Shown: positions 51,563-60,202, counted from the first letter of the stretch. The stretch is 64,000 nucleotides of DNA from Pseudomonas xantholysinigenes (GCF_014268885.2 NZ_CP077095.1:2485501-2549500), one strand, 5' to 3'. A program made the numbers and translations. Notes: generated from the letters alone by a model not told the origin.

Positions 51563-52000
51563 ATGCAAGGCAAGGCGCGCAAGATCGTTCAGGCCATTCT
51601 CTACGAGGCCATTGCCGTGGCCTGCGTGGCCCCGGCGCTGGAACTGGCGTTCGGCGCGGGCATGGCGCAGTCGACGGTGCTGTCGATACTGATGTCGGGC
51701 ATCGCCATGAGCTGGAACATGGCCTACAACTGGGCGTTCGAGCGCTGGGAAGCGCGCCAGCAAAAGCGCAGCCGCACCTTCATGCGGCGGTTGCTGCACG
51801 CGCTGGGCTTCGAGGGGGGGCTGGTGCTGATCCTGCTGCCGCTGGTGGCGTACTGGTTGCAGATCAGCTTGTGGGCAGCGCTGGTGACCAACCTGGCGCT
51901 GTTCGTGTTCTTCTTTGTCTATGCCTTTGTGTTCCAGTGGGGCTTCGACAAGGTCTTCGATGTGCCGGTATCGGCACAGGAAGCGGTCAAGGGCTGCTGA
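51563..52000 (+). CDS. PACE-family biocide efflux protein
   Basis: 145 residues with GGGAG seven bases before the ATG. Four membrane helices form the tandem bacterial transmembrane pair of PACE (AceI-type) proteins: ILYEAIAVACVAPALELAFG with the conserved Glu in helix 1, MSWNMAYNWAFERWEAR, LHALGFEGGLVLILLPLVAY with a second Glu, and FFFVYAFVFQWGFDKVFD. The family exports chlorhexidine, acriflavine and short-chain diamines using the proton gradient. It is transcribed alone. Confidence 0.93.
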   Translation: MQGKARKIVQAILYEAIAVACVAPALELAFGAGMAQSTVLSILMSGIAMSWNMAYNWAFERWEARQQKRSRTFMRRLLHALGFEGGLVLILLPLVAYWLQISLWAALVTNLALFVFFFVYAFVFQWGFDKVFDVPVSAQEAVKGC

Positions 52001-52031
52001 GGGGCGGTTGGCGGCGGGCTGGGTGACACTG

Positions 52032-52071
52032 TAGGAGCCGGCGTTGCCGGTGCCAGCAAGGCTGGCTCCTA
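52032..52071. terminator. Hairpin repeat between convergent genes
   Basis: TAGGAGCC and GGCTCCTA form perfect eight-base arms around a GC-rich loop with its own short stems. It lies between the ends of the PACE and transferase genes, so it can serve as a bidirectional terminator. The GTAGGAGCC start recalls REP-type elements. Confidence 0.6.
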
Positions 52072-52099
52072 TGCGGTCAGCTTGGCGGATGACGTCCGT

Positions 52100-54322
52100 T
52101 CAGCTCGAATGGGCAATAGGGGCGTCCACCAGCTCCTCGGGTGTCTCTTCTTCCCCCGGCACGGCCGTGATCACGCTGAAATCACTGACCTCGACCTCGC
52201 CACCGCCATAACCGAGCAGGTGGAAGGAGAACGCCTTGCGCACGGTCGGGTTGTCGAAGTCGAACTCCATTTCCAGCGGCTGGTCGGCGCTGACCCGCAT
52301 CTCCTCGGGCAGACCCAACTGGACATCCTGCTCCAGCTCCTTGGCCTTGAGCTGGATATAGGCGTCGTGCCGTGGGTCGAGGGCGCGGACTTTCAAGCGC
52401 ACCCGGGTGCGGGTGCCTTCCGGCATCTCCAGGTACTGCGCGCCGATCAGGTTGTCGGCCCAGTCATCGCGGATGCGAGCTTGCAGGGCAATAGGCGACG
52501 GGCCACCGAACTGGTAGCGCAGGTTGAGCGGTGTTTGCAGCAATGACTGGTCCAGGGTCGCGGCCAGCAGGCTGATCTGCGGGCCGGCACCGTCCTCGGC
52601 ACGTCCGAGGAACCTGGCCTGTTCGGCGATGAAGCCCTCGCTGGCGTAGCGCCGGCAGCGTTGCTGGAAGTCGCACTCGCTGAAGGTGCCGTGGCCGTCG
52701 TGATAGCGCAGCACGCCGTTGGTGTAGGAAATCATCTCGCGGCCACTGTCGTAGTCGCGGTACAGCGAGCGGCCAGCCAGCGCCGCCGGGATCGGCAGGG
52801 CGAAGTAATCAAGCAATGAAGTGCTCAGGTCGACATGACCGTAGGTGCCGCGCTTGAGCCGCGGCAACTGCGCCTGCTCTGGCGCCAGGGTCAGGTTGAA
52901 GCCCCAGGCCGAGGCCAGGCGCACCCCATCGATGCCGTGGGATTCGTCCGAGGTAACCACCACCAGGGTGTCCCGCAGCACGCCCTGGCGCTCGAGGTTG
53001 TCGAGGAAACTGCCCAGGGCGTCGTCCAGGTAGGCCACCGCGGCCTGCTTGGCGGTGGGGTAACGTTGCAGGTAGGCCTCGGGCGCGGAATAGGGCTGGT
53101 GGGTGCCGACCGTGAGCAGGGTCAGCATCCAGGGTTGCGGCTGCTTGCGCAGCTGGCCGACATAGTCCAGCGCGCCTTCGAAGAAGGCCCGGTCGTCCTT
53201 GCCCCAGGGGAACTCCAGGTAGTTGGCATTGCCGAACCACTCCAGGCCATGCACCGACTCGAAGCCGATATGCGGCATGATCCGGTCCTTGGCCATGAAA
53301 CGCAGGCCGGCGCCTTGCAGGTAGTGGGTGGTGAACCCGGCCTGGCGCAGTTGGGCCGGCAGGCAGGACTGGTTGCGCAGGTCCTGGGTCAGCAGTTCGA
53401 CGCCCTTGGGCGTGCCGTTGGCCAGTTTGTCGTAGTCGCCGCAGAGCATTGCGTACAGGCCGCGGATGGTCTGGTGGGTGTGCAGCACGTAGTCGGGGGT
53501 GTTCATGCCCCGCTCGGCCCAGCGGCTGAGATTGGGCATGAGCTCATCGCCGAAGTGGCTGCCGATGGCCTCGCGGTTGCTGCGAATATAGGCCCCGGGG
53601 ATGCCCTCGACGGTGATCACCAGCAGGTTGCGCGCCGCGCCGGGGCCGTCGAGCAGGCGGCGGCCATCGAGGTCGGCCTGGGTCAGGCCGGTAGTGGGCA
53701 GGGGCGTTACCGGGGGTTCACCCGTCACCAGCACCTTGACCCGGTGTTGCAGCGTACCAGTGGCGGCTGACAGCAGCTGATGCGGCAGGTTGTACTGGCG
53801 CCACTGGTCGGCATCCGACGGTGCCAGTTGCTGGCTGCCCCAGTGCGCGGCCAGCAACACGGCCGGTACCGCCCAGGCCTTGCGTGGCAAGGAGGCGGGA
53901 CGCTGATTGCGGCCCAACCAGTGGCTAGCCAGCCAGGTGACCAGGGCGCCACCCAGCAGCCACGGCAGCCAGGGTTGCGCCAGGCTGCCGCCGGTGGAGT
54001 TTTCCATGAACTGAGGGTCGAACAGGTAGCTGAGATCGGCCTGGTTGGGCAGACGGCCCACGGCGCTGACCAACTCGGCCGAGGCCACCATCAACCCGCC
54101 CCAGGCCAGCAGCACGGGCAGCGCCAGCCATAGCGGGCAACGCTGCAACAGGAGCAGCAGCAGGCTGCCGACGGCCAGGTCGGAGATGAAACCGAGGGGA
54201 TCCGCCCAGCCCAGCAGGGCCCGCGCGCACAGGGGGATGACCAGCACCAGGCTGGCCAGGGTGATCAGCCGGGCCCGGGGGTGGTCAAGCAAATTTCTCA
54301 CTGCAGCATTCCTTCTTGCCAT
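52100..54322 (-). CDS. LTA-synthase-like sulfatase-fold membrane transferase
   Basis: 740 residues from the ATG at 54322. Four or five N-terminal membrane helices (to about residue 165) precede an alkaline-phosphatase-type domain (about 225-530). Metal-site residues are Glu in LLVITVEGIPGAYI and Asp/His in VVVTSDESHGIDG; the nucleophile is probably Thr in THQTIRGLYAMLCGD. A further C-terminal beta-rich domain of about 200 residues is unusual. Relatives move phosphoglycerol or phosphoethanolamine onto glycans or lipids. It is next to the fap operon on the same strand, but a terminator separates them. Confidence 0.85.
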   Translation of the reverse strand: MARRNAAVRNLLDHPRARLITLASLVLVIPLCARALLGWADPLGFISDLAVGSLLLLLLQRCPLWLALPVLLAWGGLMVASAELVSAVGRLPNQADLSYLFDPQFMENSTGGSLAQPWLPWLLGGALVTWLASHWLGRNQRPASLPRKAWAVPAVLLAAHWGSQQLAPSDADQWRQYNLPHQLLSAATGTLQHRVKVLVTGEPPVTPLPTTGLTQADLDGRRLLDGPGAARNLLVITVEGIPGAYIRSNREAIGSHFGDELMPNLSRWAERGMNTPDYVLHTHQTIRGLYAMLCGDYDKLANGTPKGVELLTQDLRNQSCLPAQLRQAGFTTHYLQGAGLRFMAKDRIMPHIGFESVHGLEWFGNANYLEFPWGKDDRAFFEGALDYVGQLRKQPQPWMLTLLTVGTHQPYSAPEAYLQRYPTAKQAAVAYLDDALGSFLDNLERQGVLRDTLVVVTSDESHGIDGVRLASAWGFNLTLAPEQAQLPRLKRGTYGHVDLSTSLLDYFALPIPAALAGRSLYRDYDSGREMISYTNGVLRYHDGHGTFSECDFQQRCRRYASEGFIAEQARFLGRAEDGAGPQISLLAATLDQSLLQTPLNLRYQFGGPSPIALQARIRDDWADNLIGAQYLEMPEGTRTRVRLKVRALDPRHDAYIQLKAKELEQDVQLGLPEEMRVSADQPLEMEFDFDNPTVRKAFSFHLLGYGGGEVEVSDFSVITAVPGEEETPEELVDAPIAHSS

Positions 54323-54389
54323 CAAACCGTCACACAAATCTGCCGGATGATATCAGGCTGGGCGTACGAAGGTGCTGTAGGACAAGGCT

Positions 54390-54425
54390 GGTTACGAAAC
54401 GCCGGCCCCGCAACACGGGGCCGGC
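54390..54425 (-). terminator. Terminator of the fap operon
   Basis: GCCGGCCCC/GGGGCCGGC (54401-54409 and 54417-54425) with a seven-base loop, then GTTTCGTAACC on the minus strand. It lies 14 bases past the fapF stop. Confidence 0.75.
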
Positions 54426-54438
54426 GCGGCTGGCAGGC

Positions 54439-55725
54439 TCAGAAGTAGTAGGGGAATTTCAGGCTGAAGGTGAAGTCCGGGGCGTCGTCGGTCAGGCCGA
54501 TCGACAAGTTGGGCACGATGGTCAGGTTCTCGCTGGCCGCCAGGGTCATGCCGACGTTGAAATAGGCGGCATTGGCGTCGCTGGACTTGACGTCGGTCCA
54601 GTCGCCGCCGTCGGACTTGATCCGCGAACGCCGGGCGATCAGGTCGGACACCGAGAACGACATGGACATCTTCTCGTTCAGGGCGAACGCCACCCCCGCG
54701 CCCACTTGGAAGCTGTCGCCGATCTTGACCTTGCCTGGCTCCTTCACGCCCTGGGTGGAGCTGATGTCGCTGAACGACTCCTCGAAGGTATGGGTATAGG
54801 ACAGGCTGCCGAACAGCACGGCCGGGTCGTAGGTCTTGACCAGCGAGATACCCGGGGTGATCGACCAGACGCCGTTGCCGGTGGGCAGGTCCTCGGGGTA
54901 GTTGAGGTTGTCGTTGCTCGGGTCGCGACGCAGTTTGATGCCGAACGGGTCCTTGCCGGTCGGGGCCTTGACCCGCAGGCTGACCACCGCGTCGGGGCTG
55001 TTCTCCGACTCGTCGAGGAACTTGTAGGCCACGCCGAAGTTGACGTCGCCGATGGTCGGGTCGCGGGTGACGGTGCGTTCGGATACCCCATCGGTGCTGT
55101 TGCCGACCCCGCCGGACTGGTAGGTGCTTTCGCGGTAGACCACCGGGACGTTGATGTCGAACTGCCAGCGCTGGTCGAGGTTGTAGCGACCGGTCAGGTC
55201 CAGCGTCCAGGTGTCGGCCTTGATCCGGTCGATGTTGATGTTGCCGAGGAAAATCGAGTCCAGGGCCAGGAAGCCGTTGAGGATCAACTGGCGGGTGTCG
55301 TAGCGGGCGTAGGTGATGCCGGTCTCGAAGCTGAACTTGCCGCCGCCGAAGAAACCGCTGGCCTCGTCGTACAGGTTGGACACGCTCTGCGCCGGTTCCG
55401 AGTCGTCACGCAGCGACTCGCCATAGGAGGCACCACCTGCCGCCGCGCCCCCGGCGCCGGCAGCGGCCACCGCCTGGTTGTTGCGCGGCTGCGAGGCCGG
55501 CGAGCGGGTCAGGCGCTTGGGCGGTGGTGCCGCCGGTTGTTCCTCGACCTGGCGGACCCGCTGTTCGAGGACCATCAGCGCCTGTTGTTGTGCCTCGTAG
55601 CGCTGCTTGAGCGCCGCTAGCTCCGCTTTCAGTAGCTCCACCTGAGGATCGGCGGCTGCGTAGAGCAGCGACGATGGCATCAGGCTCCCCAGGCAGACCA
55701 CTGCCCCCCACGACAATCGATGCAT
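54439..55725 (-). CDS. fapF: FapF, outer-membrane amyloid secretion channel
   Basis: 428 residues. Signal peptide (1-23), then a coiled coil ([20 protein letters not shown] and [11 protein letters not shown]), a Pro/Ala/Gly-rich linker (to about 100), a short helical plug, and a C-terminal 12-strand-type barrel ending [10 protein letters not shown]. In P. fluorescens UK4 FapF is a trimeric barrel gated by its plug that exports FapB and FapC. It closes the operon, 45 bases after fapE. Confidence 0.93.
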   Translation of the reverse strand: MHRLSWGAVVCLGSLMPSSLLYAAADPQVELLKAELAALKQRYEAQQQALMVLEQRVRQVEEQPAAPPPKRLTRSPASQPRNNQAVAAAGAGGAAAGGASYGESLRDDSEPAQSVSNLYDEASGFFGGGKFSFETGITYARYDTRQLILNGFLALDSIFLGNINIDRIKADTWTLDLTGRYNLDQRWQFDINVPVVYRESTYQSGGVGNSTDGVSERTVTRDPTIGDVNFGVAYKFLDESENSPDAVVSLRVKAPTGKDPFGIKLRRDPSNDNLNYPEDLPTGNGVWSITPGISLVKTYDPAVLFGSLSYTHTFEESFSDISSTQGVKEPGKVKIGDSFQVGAGVAFALNEKMSMSFSVSDLIARRSRIKSDGGDWTDVKSSDANAAYFNVGMTLAASENLTIVPNLSIGLTDDAPDFTFSLKFPYYF

Positions 55726-55770
55726 AGTTAGCCGTCCCTTCCAACTGCGATAAGTGAGACGAAGCGTAGA

Positions 55771-56517
55771 TCAATATCCTGTGAGGCGTAGGCCCTTGAG
55801 CTGGTCGAGGTTGCAGTTCAGCGCGCCGGCCGAAGGCAGGTTGTCGCGCAGTACCACGTTCAGCTGGGTCAGGTTGTTCACCGCGTTGCTGCCGCCGAGC
55901 AGGGTGGTGGACTGCAGCAACCCGCCATCGGCCAGACGTTGCAGGGCCTGGCCCTGGTTCTGGTTGGCGTTGATCGCCATCTGCAGGCCATTGCCACTGT
56001 TGGACACGCTGACGGTGCCAGCGTTGCTGCTGCTGCTCAGGGTGGCGCCGGTGGCCAGGGCCTGGCCCACGGCGGCGGCATTGGCCGGGGCCACGCCGCT
56101 TTCACTGACATTGAGCTGCACATTGTTATAGGCGCTATTGTAGTCGCCCGCCGAGCGTACCGACTGGGTGACGCCCTGGGTGTTGTTGGCCAGGCCCGCG
56201 CCGCCGCTGACCACGCCGGTACCCGTGTTGGGCGCGGCGTTGCCGCTGTTGCCGCCGTTGAACGACACATAGAACTGCGGCTTGTAGATGTTCTGCTGGA
56301 CCTGCAGGTTGGCCGTGGCGCCGATTCGGTCGCCGGCGGCATTCTGCCAGGTGCTGCTCATGACTACGCCGAAGCTGATGATTCGCCCCGGCATCACGTA
56401 TTTGCCGCGCAGTTGGGCCAGTTCCTGGTCCTTGACCTCGATCGGCTTGAATACCTGCGCGTAGGCCGGGAGGCTGGTGGCCAGGCAGGCGGCGACCAGC
56501 CAGATGGTAGTCTTCAT
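55771..56517 (-). CDS. fapE: FapE, minor extracellular Fap component
   Basis: 248 residues. The ATG at 56517 has GGAG five bases upstream; the GTG one codon earlier is too close. Signal peptide (TTIWLVAACLATSLPAYAQV), then ELAQLRGKYVMPGRIISFGV, a known FapE-type segment, and a Gly/Asn/Ser-rich body (NNTQGVTQSVRSAGDYNSAY). FapE is a small part of the fibril and is secreted with FapC. Located between fapD and fapF. Confidence 0.92.
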   Translation of the reverse strand: MKTTIWLVAACLATSLPAYAQVFKPIEVKDQELAQLRGKYVMPGRIISFGVVMSSTWQNAAGDRIGATANLQVQQNIYKPQFYVSFNGGNSGNAAPNTGTGVVSGGAGLANNTQGVTQSVRSAGDYNSAYNNVQLNVSESGVAPANAAAVGQALATGATLSSSSNAGTVSVSNSGNGLQMAINANQNQGQALQRLADGGLLQSTTLLGGSNAVNNLTQLNVVLRDNLPSAGALNCNLDQLKGLRLTGY

Positions 56518-56552
56518 CACTGCTCCCCGGGGCCTCGTGGCCCTTGTAATCG

Positions 56553-57233
56553 TCAGAAGAAGTCGCTCTGGATGAACCCGAACTCCATCAATTGCGCGTC
56601 CTCGACCGGATAGAAGCCATTGACGCGGTTCTTCGCGGTGATTGGCGCCGGTGGGTCGAGCAGGGCGTTGGCCTTGTCGTAGCCGGGGCCAATGACGGCG
56701 AAGATGATGCCGTTCCAGCCTTTGACGAAATCGTCGAACGTGTAGCGTTTGTGGCCCAGCACCGGGTCGCCGATGTAGACATAGCCCCGGTGGACCCGTT
56801 GCAGCACGACGAAGTGCTTGTAACCACGGATGTCCATCAGGACCACCACCGGAATGCTGACTTTCTCCAGGGTGTCGGGTTCGACCCGATAGCCCCGGGC
56901 GCGCATGCCGATGCTTTCCACGTAGCGTTTCATGTCGAGCATGGAGAAGCCCTGGACCTTGACGGTGTCCTGGTCGGAATGGGCGAGCATGCCTTCGATG
57001 ATCTGGTGCTCATCCACATCCAGCCAGTAGGCCTGCTTGAGGATGGTCGCCAGGGCGGCGGCGCCGCAGCTGAAGTCGGTCTTTTGTTGCACCAGGTCGG
57101 CGAAACGCCGTTCGCGCACGCTCTGTACCGGTTTGTAGACGAGGCTGCCGCCAGGCATGGCGGCAATCGGCATCTGCGCGGCTTCGATCACGCCGGCAAG
57201 GCACATCAGCACGGCAAGCAGGACAATGCGCAT
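56553..57233 (-). CDS. fapD: FapD, C39-family peptidase
   Basis: 226 residues from the ATG at 57233, GGAG six bases upstream. Signal peptide (LLAVLMCLAGVIEAAQ). The C39 papain-like triad is seen as Cys in KTDFSCGAAALATIL, His in GYKHFVVLQ and Asp in YIGDPVLGHKRY. It is needed for export or maturation of the amyloid subunits in the periplasm. A GC-rich hairpin separates it from fapC and could lower its expression relative to the fibre subunit. Confidence 0.93.
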   Translation of the reverse strand: MRIVLLAVLMCLAGVIEAAQMPIAAMPGGSLVYKPVQSVRERRFADLVQQKTDFSCGAAALATILKQAYWLDVDEHQIIEGMLAHSDQDTVKVQGFSMLDMKRYVESIGMRARGYRVEPDTLEKVSIPVVVLMDIRGYKHFVVLQRVHRGYVYIGDPVLGHKRYTFDDFVKGWNGIIFAVIGPGYDKANALLDPPAPITAKNRVNGFYPVEDAQLMEFGFIQSDFF

Positions 57234-57260
57234 GACCTTCTCCACCTGGTTACGTACAGG

Positions 57261-57290
57261 GAAAGGGGCCCCGAGGGGCCCCGATCGGCT
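57261..57290 (-). promoter_or_regulatory. GC-rich hairpin between fapC and fapD
   Basis: Two copies of GGGGCCCC (57265-57272 and 57275-57282) form a stem followed on the minus strand by TTTCCC. It is in the 61-bp gap between the major amyloid gene and its peptidase. It looks like an attenuator or mRNA-stabilising stem. Confidence 0.6.
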
Positions 57291-57294
57291 GCTG

Positions 57295-58269
57295 TTACAT
57301 GCAGGCTTTGCAACCTGCGGCGATGGACAGCGAGTTGGTCTGCTGGTTGCCGTTACCGGCCGAGACGTTGGCGCCGACATTGCCCGACACGCCGTTGAGC
57401 GAGTTGACCATGGTGGCGTTGTTGGTCACAGGGTTTTTCCAGCCGGTGGGGGTCAGGACCTGATAGGAGGCGACGCCGGCCAGGCCGAAGGTGCCTTCCT
57501 CGTGGAACTTCAACGGATCCTTGTCGGTCCGTCCGCCACGGTCGTGGCCATTGCCATGGCCGCTGCTTTCGTCCTCGACGTAGCCCCAGCCGTTGCCCTG
57601 GTAGGTGCCATGGGCGGCGAAGGTGGAGTAGAGGGTGTCCTTGCTGTAGGTGCGGTCGGCCTTGTTGTCGACATTCAGGTTGCCGACGCTCTGGTTGGCG
57701 GCACCGGTGGCGGCGGCGACACGACCGCCGGACACGGCGATGGCCAGGTTGTTTTTCTGTTGGTTGAAGTCGCCGGCGGTCACGTTGATGCCGATGTTGC
57801 CGGAGCTGCCGTTGGCCGAGCCGGTGAGGGTGGCGTTGTTGGAGGTGGAATAGTTTTTCACCCCGTTGCTGAAGTTGCTCTGGTTGGCCTGGGCCATGGC
57901 CACGGCGCTGCCGAAGATGAAGTTCTCATCGGCGGTGGCGATGGCGGCGACGTTGTCCTGCTGGTTGCCGTCGCCGGCGGCGACGTTGGCGCCGAGGTTG
58001 CCGTTGGAGCCGTTGGCCGAGTTGTCCATCCGTGCGTCGTTGCGGGTGCCTTCGTTCAACACGCGGTTGTTGCCATTGCTCTGGGTGTCCAGAACGGTGG
58101 CGGCGGAGCCGGCGTTGACCAGCAGCGACAGCAGCAGGCTGTCGTTGTTGTTGCCGTTGTGTCCGCCATTGTGGCCGCCGTGCTCGTTACGCCCGCCGGC
58201 CTGTGCAGCAACTGCCATGACCGCAGCGAGGGCGAATACCAGAGGCTTGAGTGCCATTTTCGGTTTCAT
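57295..58269 (-). CDS. fapC: FapC, major amyloid fibril subunit
   Basis: 324 residues; GGAG seven bases before the ATG at 58269. Signal peptide (ALKPLVFALAAVMAVAAQAG), then a His/Gly/Asn-rich segment (GGRNEHGGHNGGHNGNNN). Three imperfect repeats follow, each with an N-x-G-x-N-x-G-x-N-V-x-A-G-x-x-N-Q-Q core: near residues 105-130, 165-195 and 290-315. The linkers differ in length, and the second contains HGNGHDRGGRTDKD. The C-terminus ends in the CxxC motif CKACM. It polymerises into extracellular amyloid for biofilm. Confidence 0.94.
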   Translation of the reverse strand: MKPKMALKPLVFALAAVMAVAAQAGGRNEHGGHNGGHNGNNNDSLLLSLLVNAGSAATVLDTQSNGNNRVLNEGTRNDARMDNSANGSNGNLGANVAAGDGNQQDNVAAIATADENFIFGSAVAMAQANQSNFSNGVKNYSTSNNATLTGSANGSSGNIGINVTAGDFNQQKNNLAIAVSGGRVAAATGAANQSVGNLNVDNKADRTYSKDTLYSTFAAHGTYQGNGWGYVEDESSGHGNGHDRGGRTDKDPLKFHEEGTFGLAGVASYQVLTPTGWKNPVTNNATMVNSLNGVSGNVGANVSAGNGNQQTNSLSIAAGCKACM

Positions 58270-58322
58270 GGTGTTTCTCCGCTTTTTTTTCGTTGTTAAG
58301 TGTTGTGTGTTGCTGCTTCGGG

Positions 58323-58901
58323 TCAATCCGCAACCCGTACGCTCAGGGTGTTGGCCATTCGATTGCCTACCCCGGCGCTCTGATTCAGCTGGATCACCCC
58401 ACGGCTGCCGGTGAAGGCCTGGTCACTGGTAGTGACCTGGCGACTGCCGGGTGTGTGATCCGCTGCTTCGGAGCCATTGGCCAGCGCGACGTTCTGCTGG
58501 CCGAGAATGCTGTCGTCGATGCTTTGCGGGACTGCGCTGATGCTGATGCGCACTGCGTTTGCCTGTTGCGTGGCCGCGCCCGCGGACTGATTGATGCCGA
58601 GCATGCCGTTGCCCTGGCTGAAGGCGTTGCCGCTGATGCCGGCCTTGGCGTCCAGCGCCGTGTTTGGGCGAAAGTCGTTGTTCTGGCGGATCTGCGTGCT
58701 GGCGTGGGCATCGGTGCCAATGGCTATGGCCTTGACGTTGGCCTGCTGCAGGGCGTCGCCAGCCGCCTGGTTGATGTTCAGGTTGCCTTGGTAGCCACGG
58801 CCACTGGCGTCCAGGTTGGCGTTGTCGACCACCGGGGAGCCGGCCAGGGCAGTGTTGGCGAGCAAGGCCAGGCACAGCAGGGAAGGGTGCAGGGTGCGCA
58901 T
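58323..58901 (-). CDS. fapB: FapB, amyloid nucleator/minor subunit
   Basis: 192 residues with signal peptide (LLCLALLANTALAGSPVVDN). Three repeats share the NQ-rich core: GNLNINQAAGDALQQANVKA, GMLGINQSAGAATQQANAVR and GVIQLNQSAGVGNRMANTLS. It is thought to nucleate FapC fibrils. No cysteine occurs near the C-terminus, unlike FapC. It follows fapA by one base and precedes fapC by 53 bases. Confidence 0.93.
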   Translation of the reverse strand: MRTLHPSLLCLALLANTALAGSPVVDNANLDASGRGYQGNLNINQAAGDALQQANVKAIAIGTDAHASTQIRQNNDFRPNTALDAKAGISGNAFSQGNGMLGINQSAGAATQQANAVRISISAVPQSIDDSILGQQNVALANGSEAADHTPGSRQVTTSDQAFTGSRGVIQLNQSAGVGNRMANTLSVRVAD

Positions 58902-58902
58902 G

Positions 58903-59355
58903 TCATTGCCCCCGGGTCAGGATTTGCAGCGGGGCCAGGCCGCGCTGGACGCTCTGGTTGACGCTGTTGGAGATGCCATTGCCACCGCCGGCACCGCTGC
59001 CCGAGCCACCGACCATACCGGGCAGGCGGGTCTGCACCGTGTCCATGCCGCGCAGGGTGCCGCTACCGTCTGGCTGGAACATGCGGTTGACCACCGAGCC
59101 ACTGGCGACGCTGGCGAAATCGCCATCGGTCAGCTCATTGGTCTGGGCCTTGATGCGCGCGGACTCATTGGTATTGACCGTGGTCGGGTTGGGGTCGGGG
59201 ATGCGGGTAGGGCGATCGCCCTGGCGTGGTTGCACGTCGCGGGTGAGGACCACCACGCCGTTGTTGCCGCCGGCCAGTGCCGGAAGGGGCAGGCTGGCGA
59301 CGGCGAGGCAACCGAGGACAAGCAGTGCAGGCAGTGTCTTGTTGTGATTCGCCAC
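58903..59355 (-). CDS. fapA: FapA, Fap operon chaperone-like protein
   Basis: 150 residues. Signal peptide (LVLGCLAVASLPLPALAGGN), a central Thr/Asn/Pro-rich part (RIPDPNPTTVNTNESARIKA) and a Gly-rich C-terminus (VGGSGSGAGGGNGISNSVNQ). FapA is periplasmic and affects the ratio and assembly of FapB/FapC. First gene of the operon, about 40 bases after a predicted sigma-54 start site. Confidence 0.9.
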   Translation of the reverse strand: MANHNKTLPALLVLGCLAVASLPLPALAGGNNGVVVLTRDVQPRQGDRPTRIPDPNPTTVNTNESARIKAQTNELTDGDFASVASGSVVNRMFQPDGSGTLRGMDTVQTRLPGMVGGSGSGAGGGNGISNSVNQSVQRGLAPLQILTRGQ

Positions 59356-59404
59356 GACGGTGCTCCCGTTCTGTGCGCTGGCCCTGGGGCGTTGCGGGGA
59401 GAAA

Positions 59405-59421
59405 GAGCAGAAGCTGTGCCG
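59405..59421 (-). promoter_or_regulatory. Sigma-54 promoter of the fap operon
   Basis: CGGCACAGCTTCTGCTC on the minus strand has the invariant GG (59420-59419) and GC (59408-59407) ten bases apart, as in TGGCAC-N5-TTGC. Predicted transcription starts near 59396, 41 bases before fapA. Confidence 0.7.
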
Positions 59422-59484
59422 CTTTTGAAAAAAACAGTTGATTCAGCAGGTTACGGCTACTGATGGGCGGCGGGCGGGCGAATC

Positions 59485-59502
59485 TGTATCAACGGTGAGA
59501 CA
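59485..59502. promoter_or_regulatory. 18-bp dyad, copy 1, upstream of fap
   Basis: TGTATCAACGGTGAGACA; arms TGTATCA/TGAGACA with one mismatch and a four-base spacer. About 90 bases upstream of the sigma-54 start, a usual distance for an enhancer-binding protein. Confidence 0.6.
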
Positions 59503-59523
59503 AAACGTCTGTGCGCAATCGTC

Positions 59524-59546
59524 CAGGCCCCATATTGCGGGGCCTG
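59524..59546 (-). terminator. Hairpin downstream of pnuC-nadR-like operon
   Basis: CAGGCCCC/GGGGCCTG with a seven-base loop, between the two dyads. On the minus strand it lies about 105 bases past the nadR-like stop. No T run follows, so it may act as a weak or Rho-assisted terminator shielding the fap promoter. Confidence 0.45.
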
Positions 59547-59565
59547 TAGCGGATTTGCCTGTGAC

Positions 59566-59583
59566 TGTATCAAGGGCGAGACA
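59566..59583. promoter_or_regulatory. 18-bp dyad, copy 2, upstream of fap
   Basis: TGTATCAAGGGCGAGACA, 16 of 18 bases identical to copy 1 and in the same orientation, 81 bases further upstream. Confidence 0.55.
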
Positions 59584-59650
59584 CATCACCCGATCCTGCG
59601 GCTAGTGCCCCAGTTGCGGGGGCTGTGGCAGCACGGGGTGTATCGGTGGG

Positions 59651-60202
59651 TTAACACTCGGTGGCACAGGCGGGCGCCTGGCCATCCAGCAGGCGGGCGA
59701 CGGCGGCCAGGGCGGCGGCGCCGCGCTGCGCCCAATCGCCGTCGAGCACCTGGTACGGTTGGTGCTGGCGTTGCAGCCACTGGAGGGTGTCGTCGAAGAA
59801 TTGTTGGCGTTCTTCCAGGCGCGGCTGGCAGCGCAAGCCGTCGCCGACCCACTCGACGCCTTCGGGGCGCAGCAGCAGGTGCAGGTCGTAGTGACGGGTT
59901 TTGAGGGTCTGCTCGAGCCAGGCGGGGCAGTCGTCGAACAGCGCGCGGCTCCAGAGGATGTTGCTCAACAAATGGGTGTCGAGGATCACCAGGCCCGGTG
60001 TCTGGGCCCGTGCCTGGTCTTCCCAGGCCAGTTGGCCGCGGGCGATGGCGGGGATGTCGGCATAGCAGGTGTCGCGCTGTTCGCGCTCCATGAAGTGGCG
60101 CACGTACTCACCCACCAGCACACCACCGAAATGCGCCTGGATCTCGCCGGCCAACCAGCTCTTGCCGCTGGACTCCGGGCCGCACAGCACCAGGACCTTC
60201 AT
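59651..60202 (-). CDS. NadR-like P-loop kinase (ribosylnicotinamide kinase type)
   Basis: 183 residues. The P-loop is in MKVLVLCGPESSGKSWLAGE; GEYVRHFMEREQRDTCYADI and LVILDTHLLSNILWSRALF match the kinase domain of NadR. The NMN-adenylyltransferase and repressor domains of enterobacterial NadR are missing. With the adjacent transporter it would phosphorylate imported nicotinamide riboside to NMN in the cytoplasm. The start overlaps the pnuC stop by four bases. Confidence 0.87.
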   Translation of the reverse strand: MKVLVLCGPESSGKSWLAGEIQAHFGGVLVGEYVRHFMEREQRDTCYADIPAIARGQLAWEDQARAQTPGLVILDTHLLSNILWSRALFDDCPAWLEQTLKTRHYDLHLLLRPEGVEWVGDGLRCQPRLEERQQFFDDTLQWLQRQHQPYQVLDGDWAQRGAAALAAVARLLDGQAPACATEC

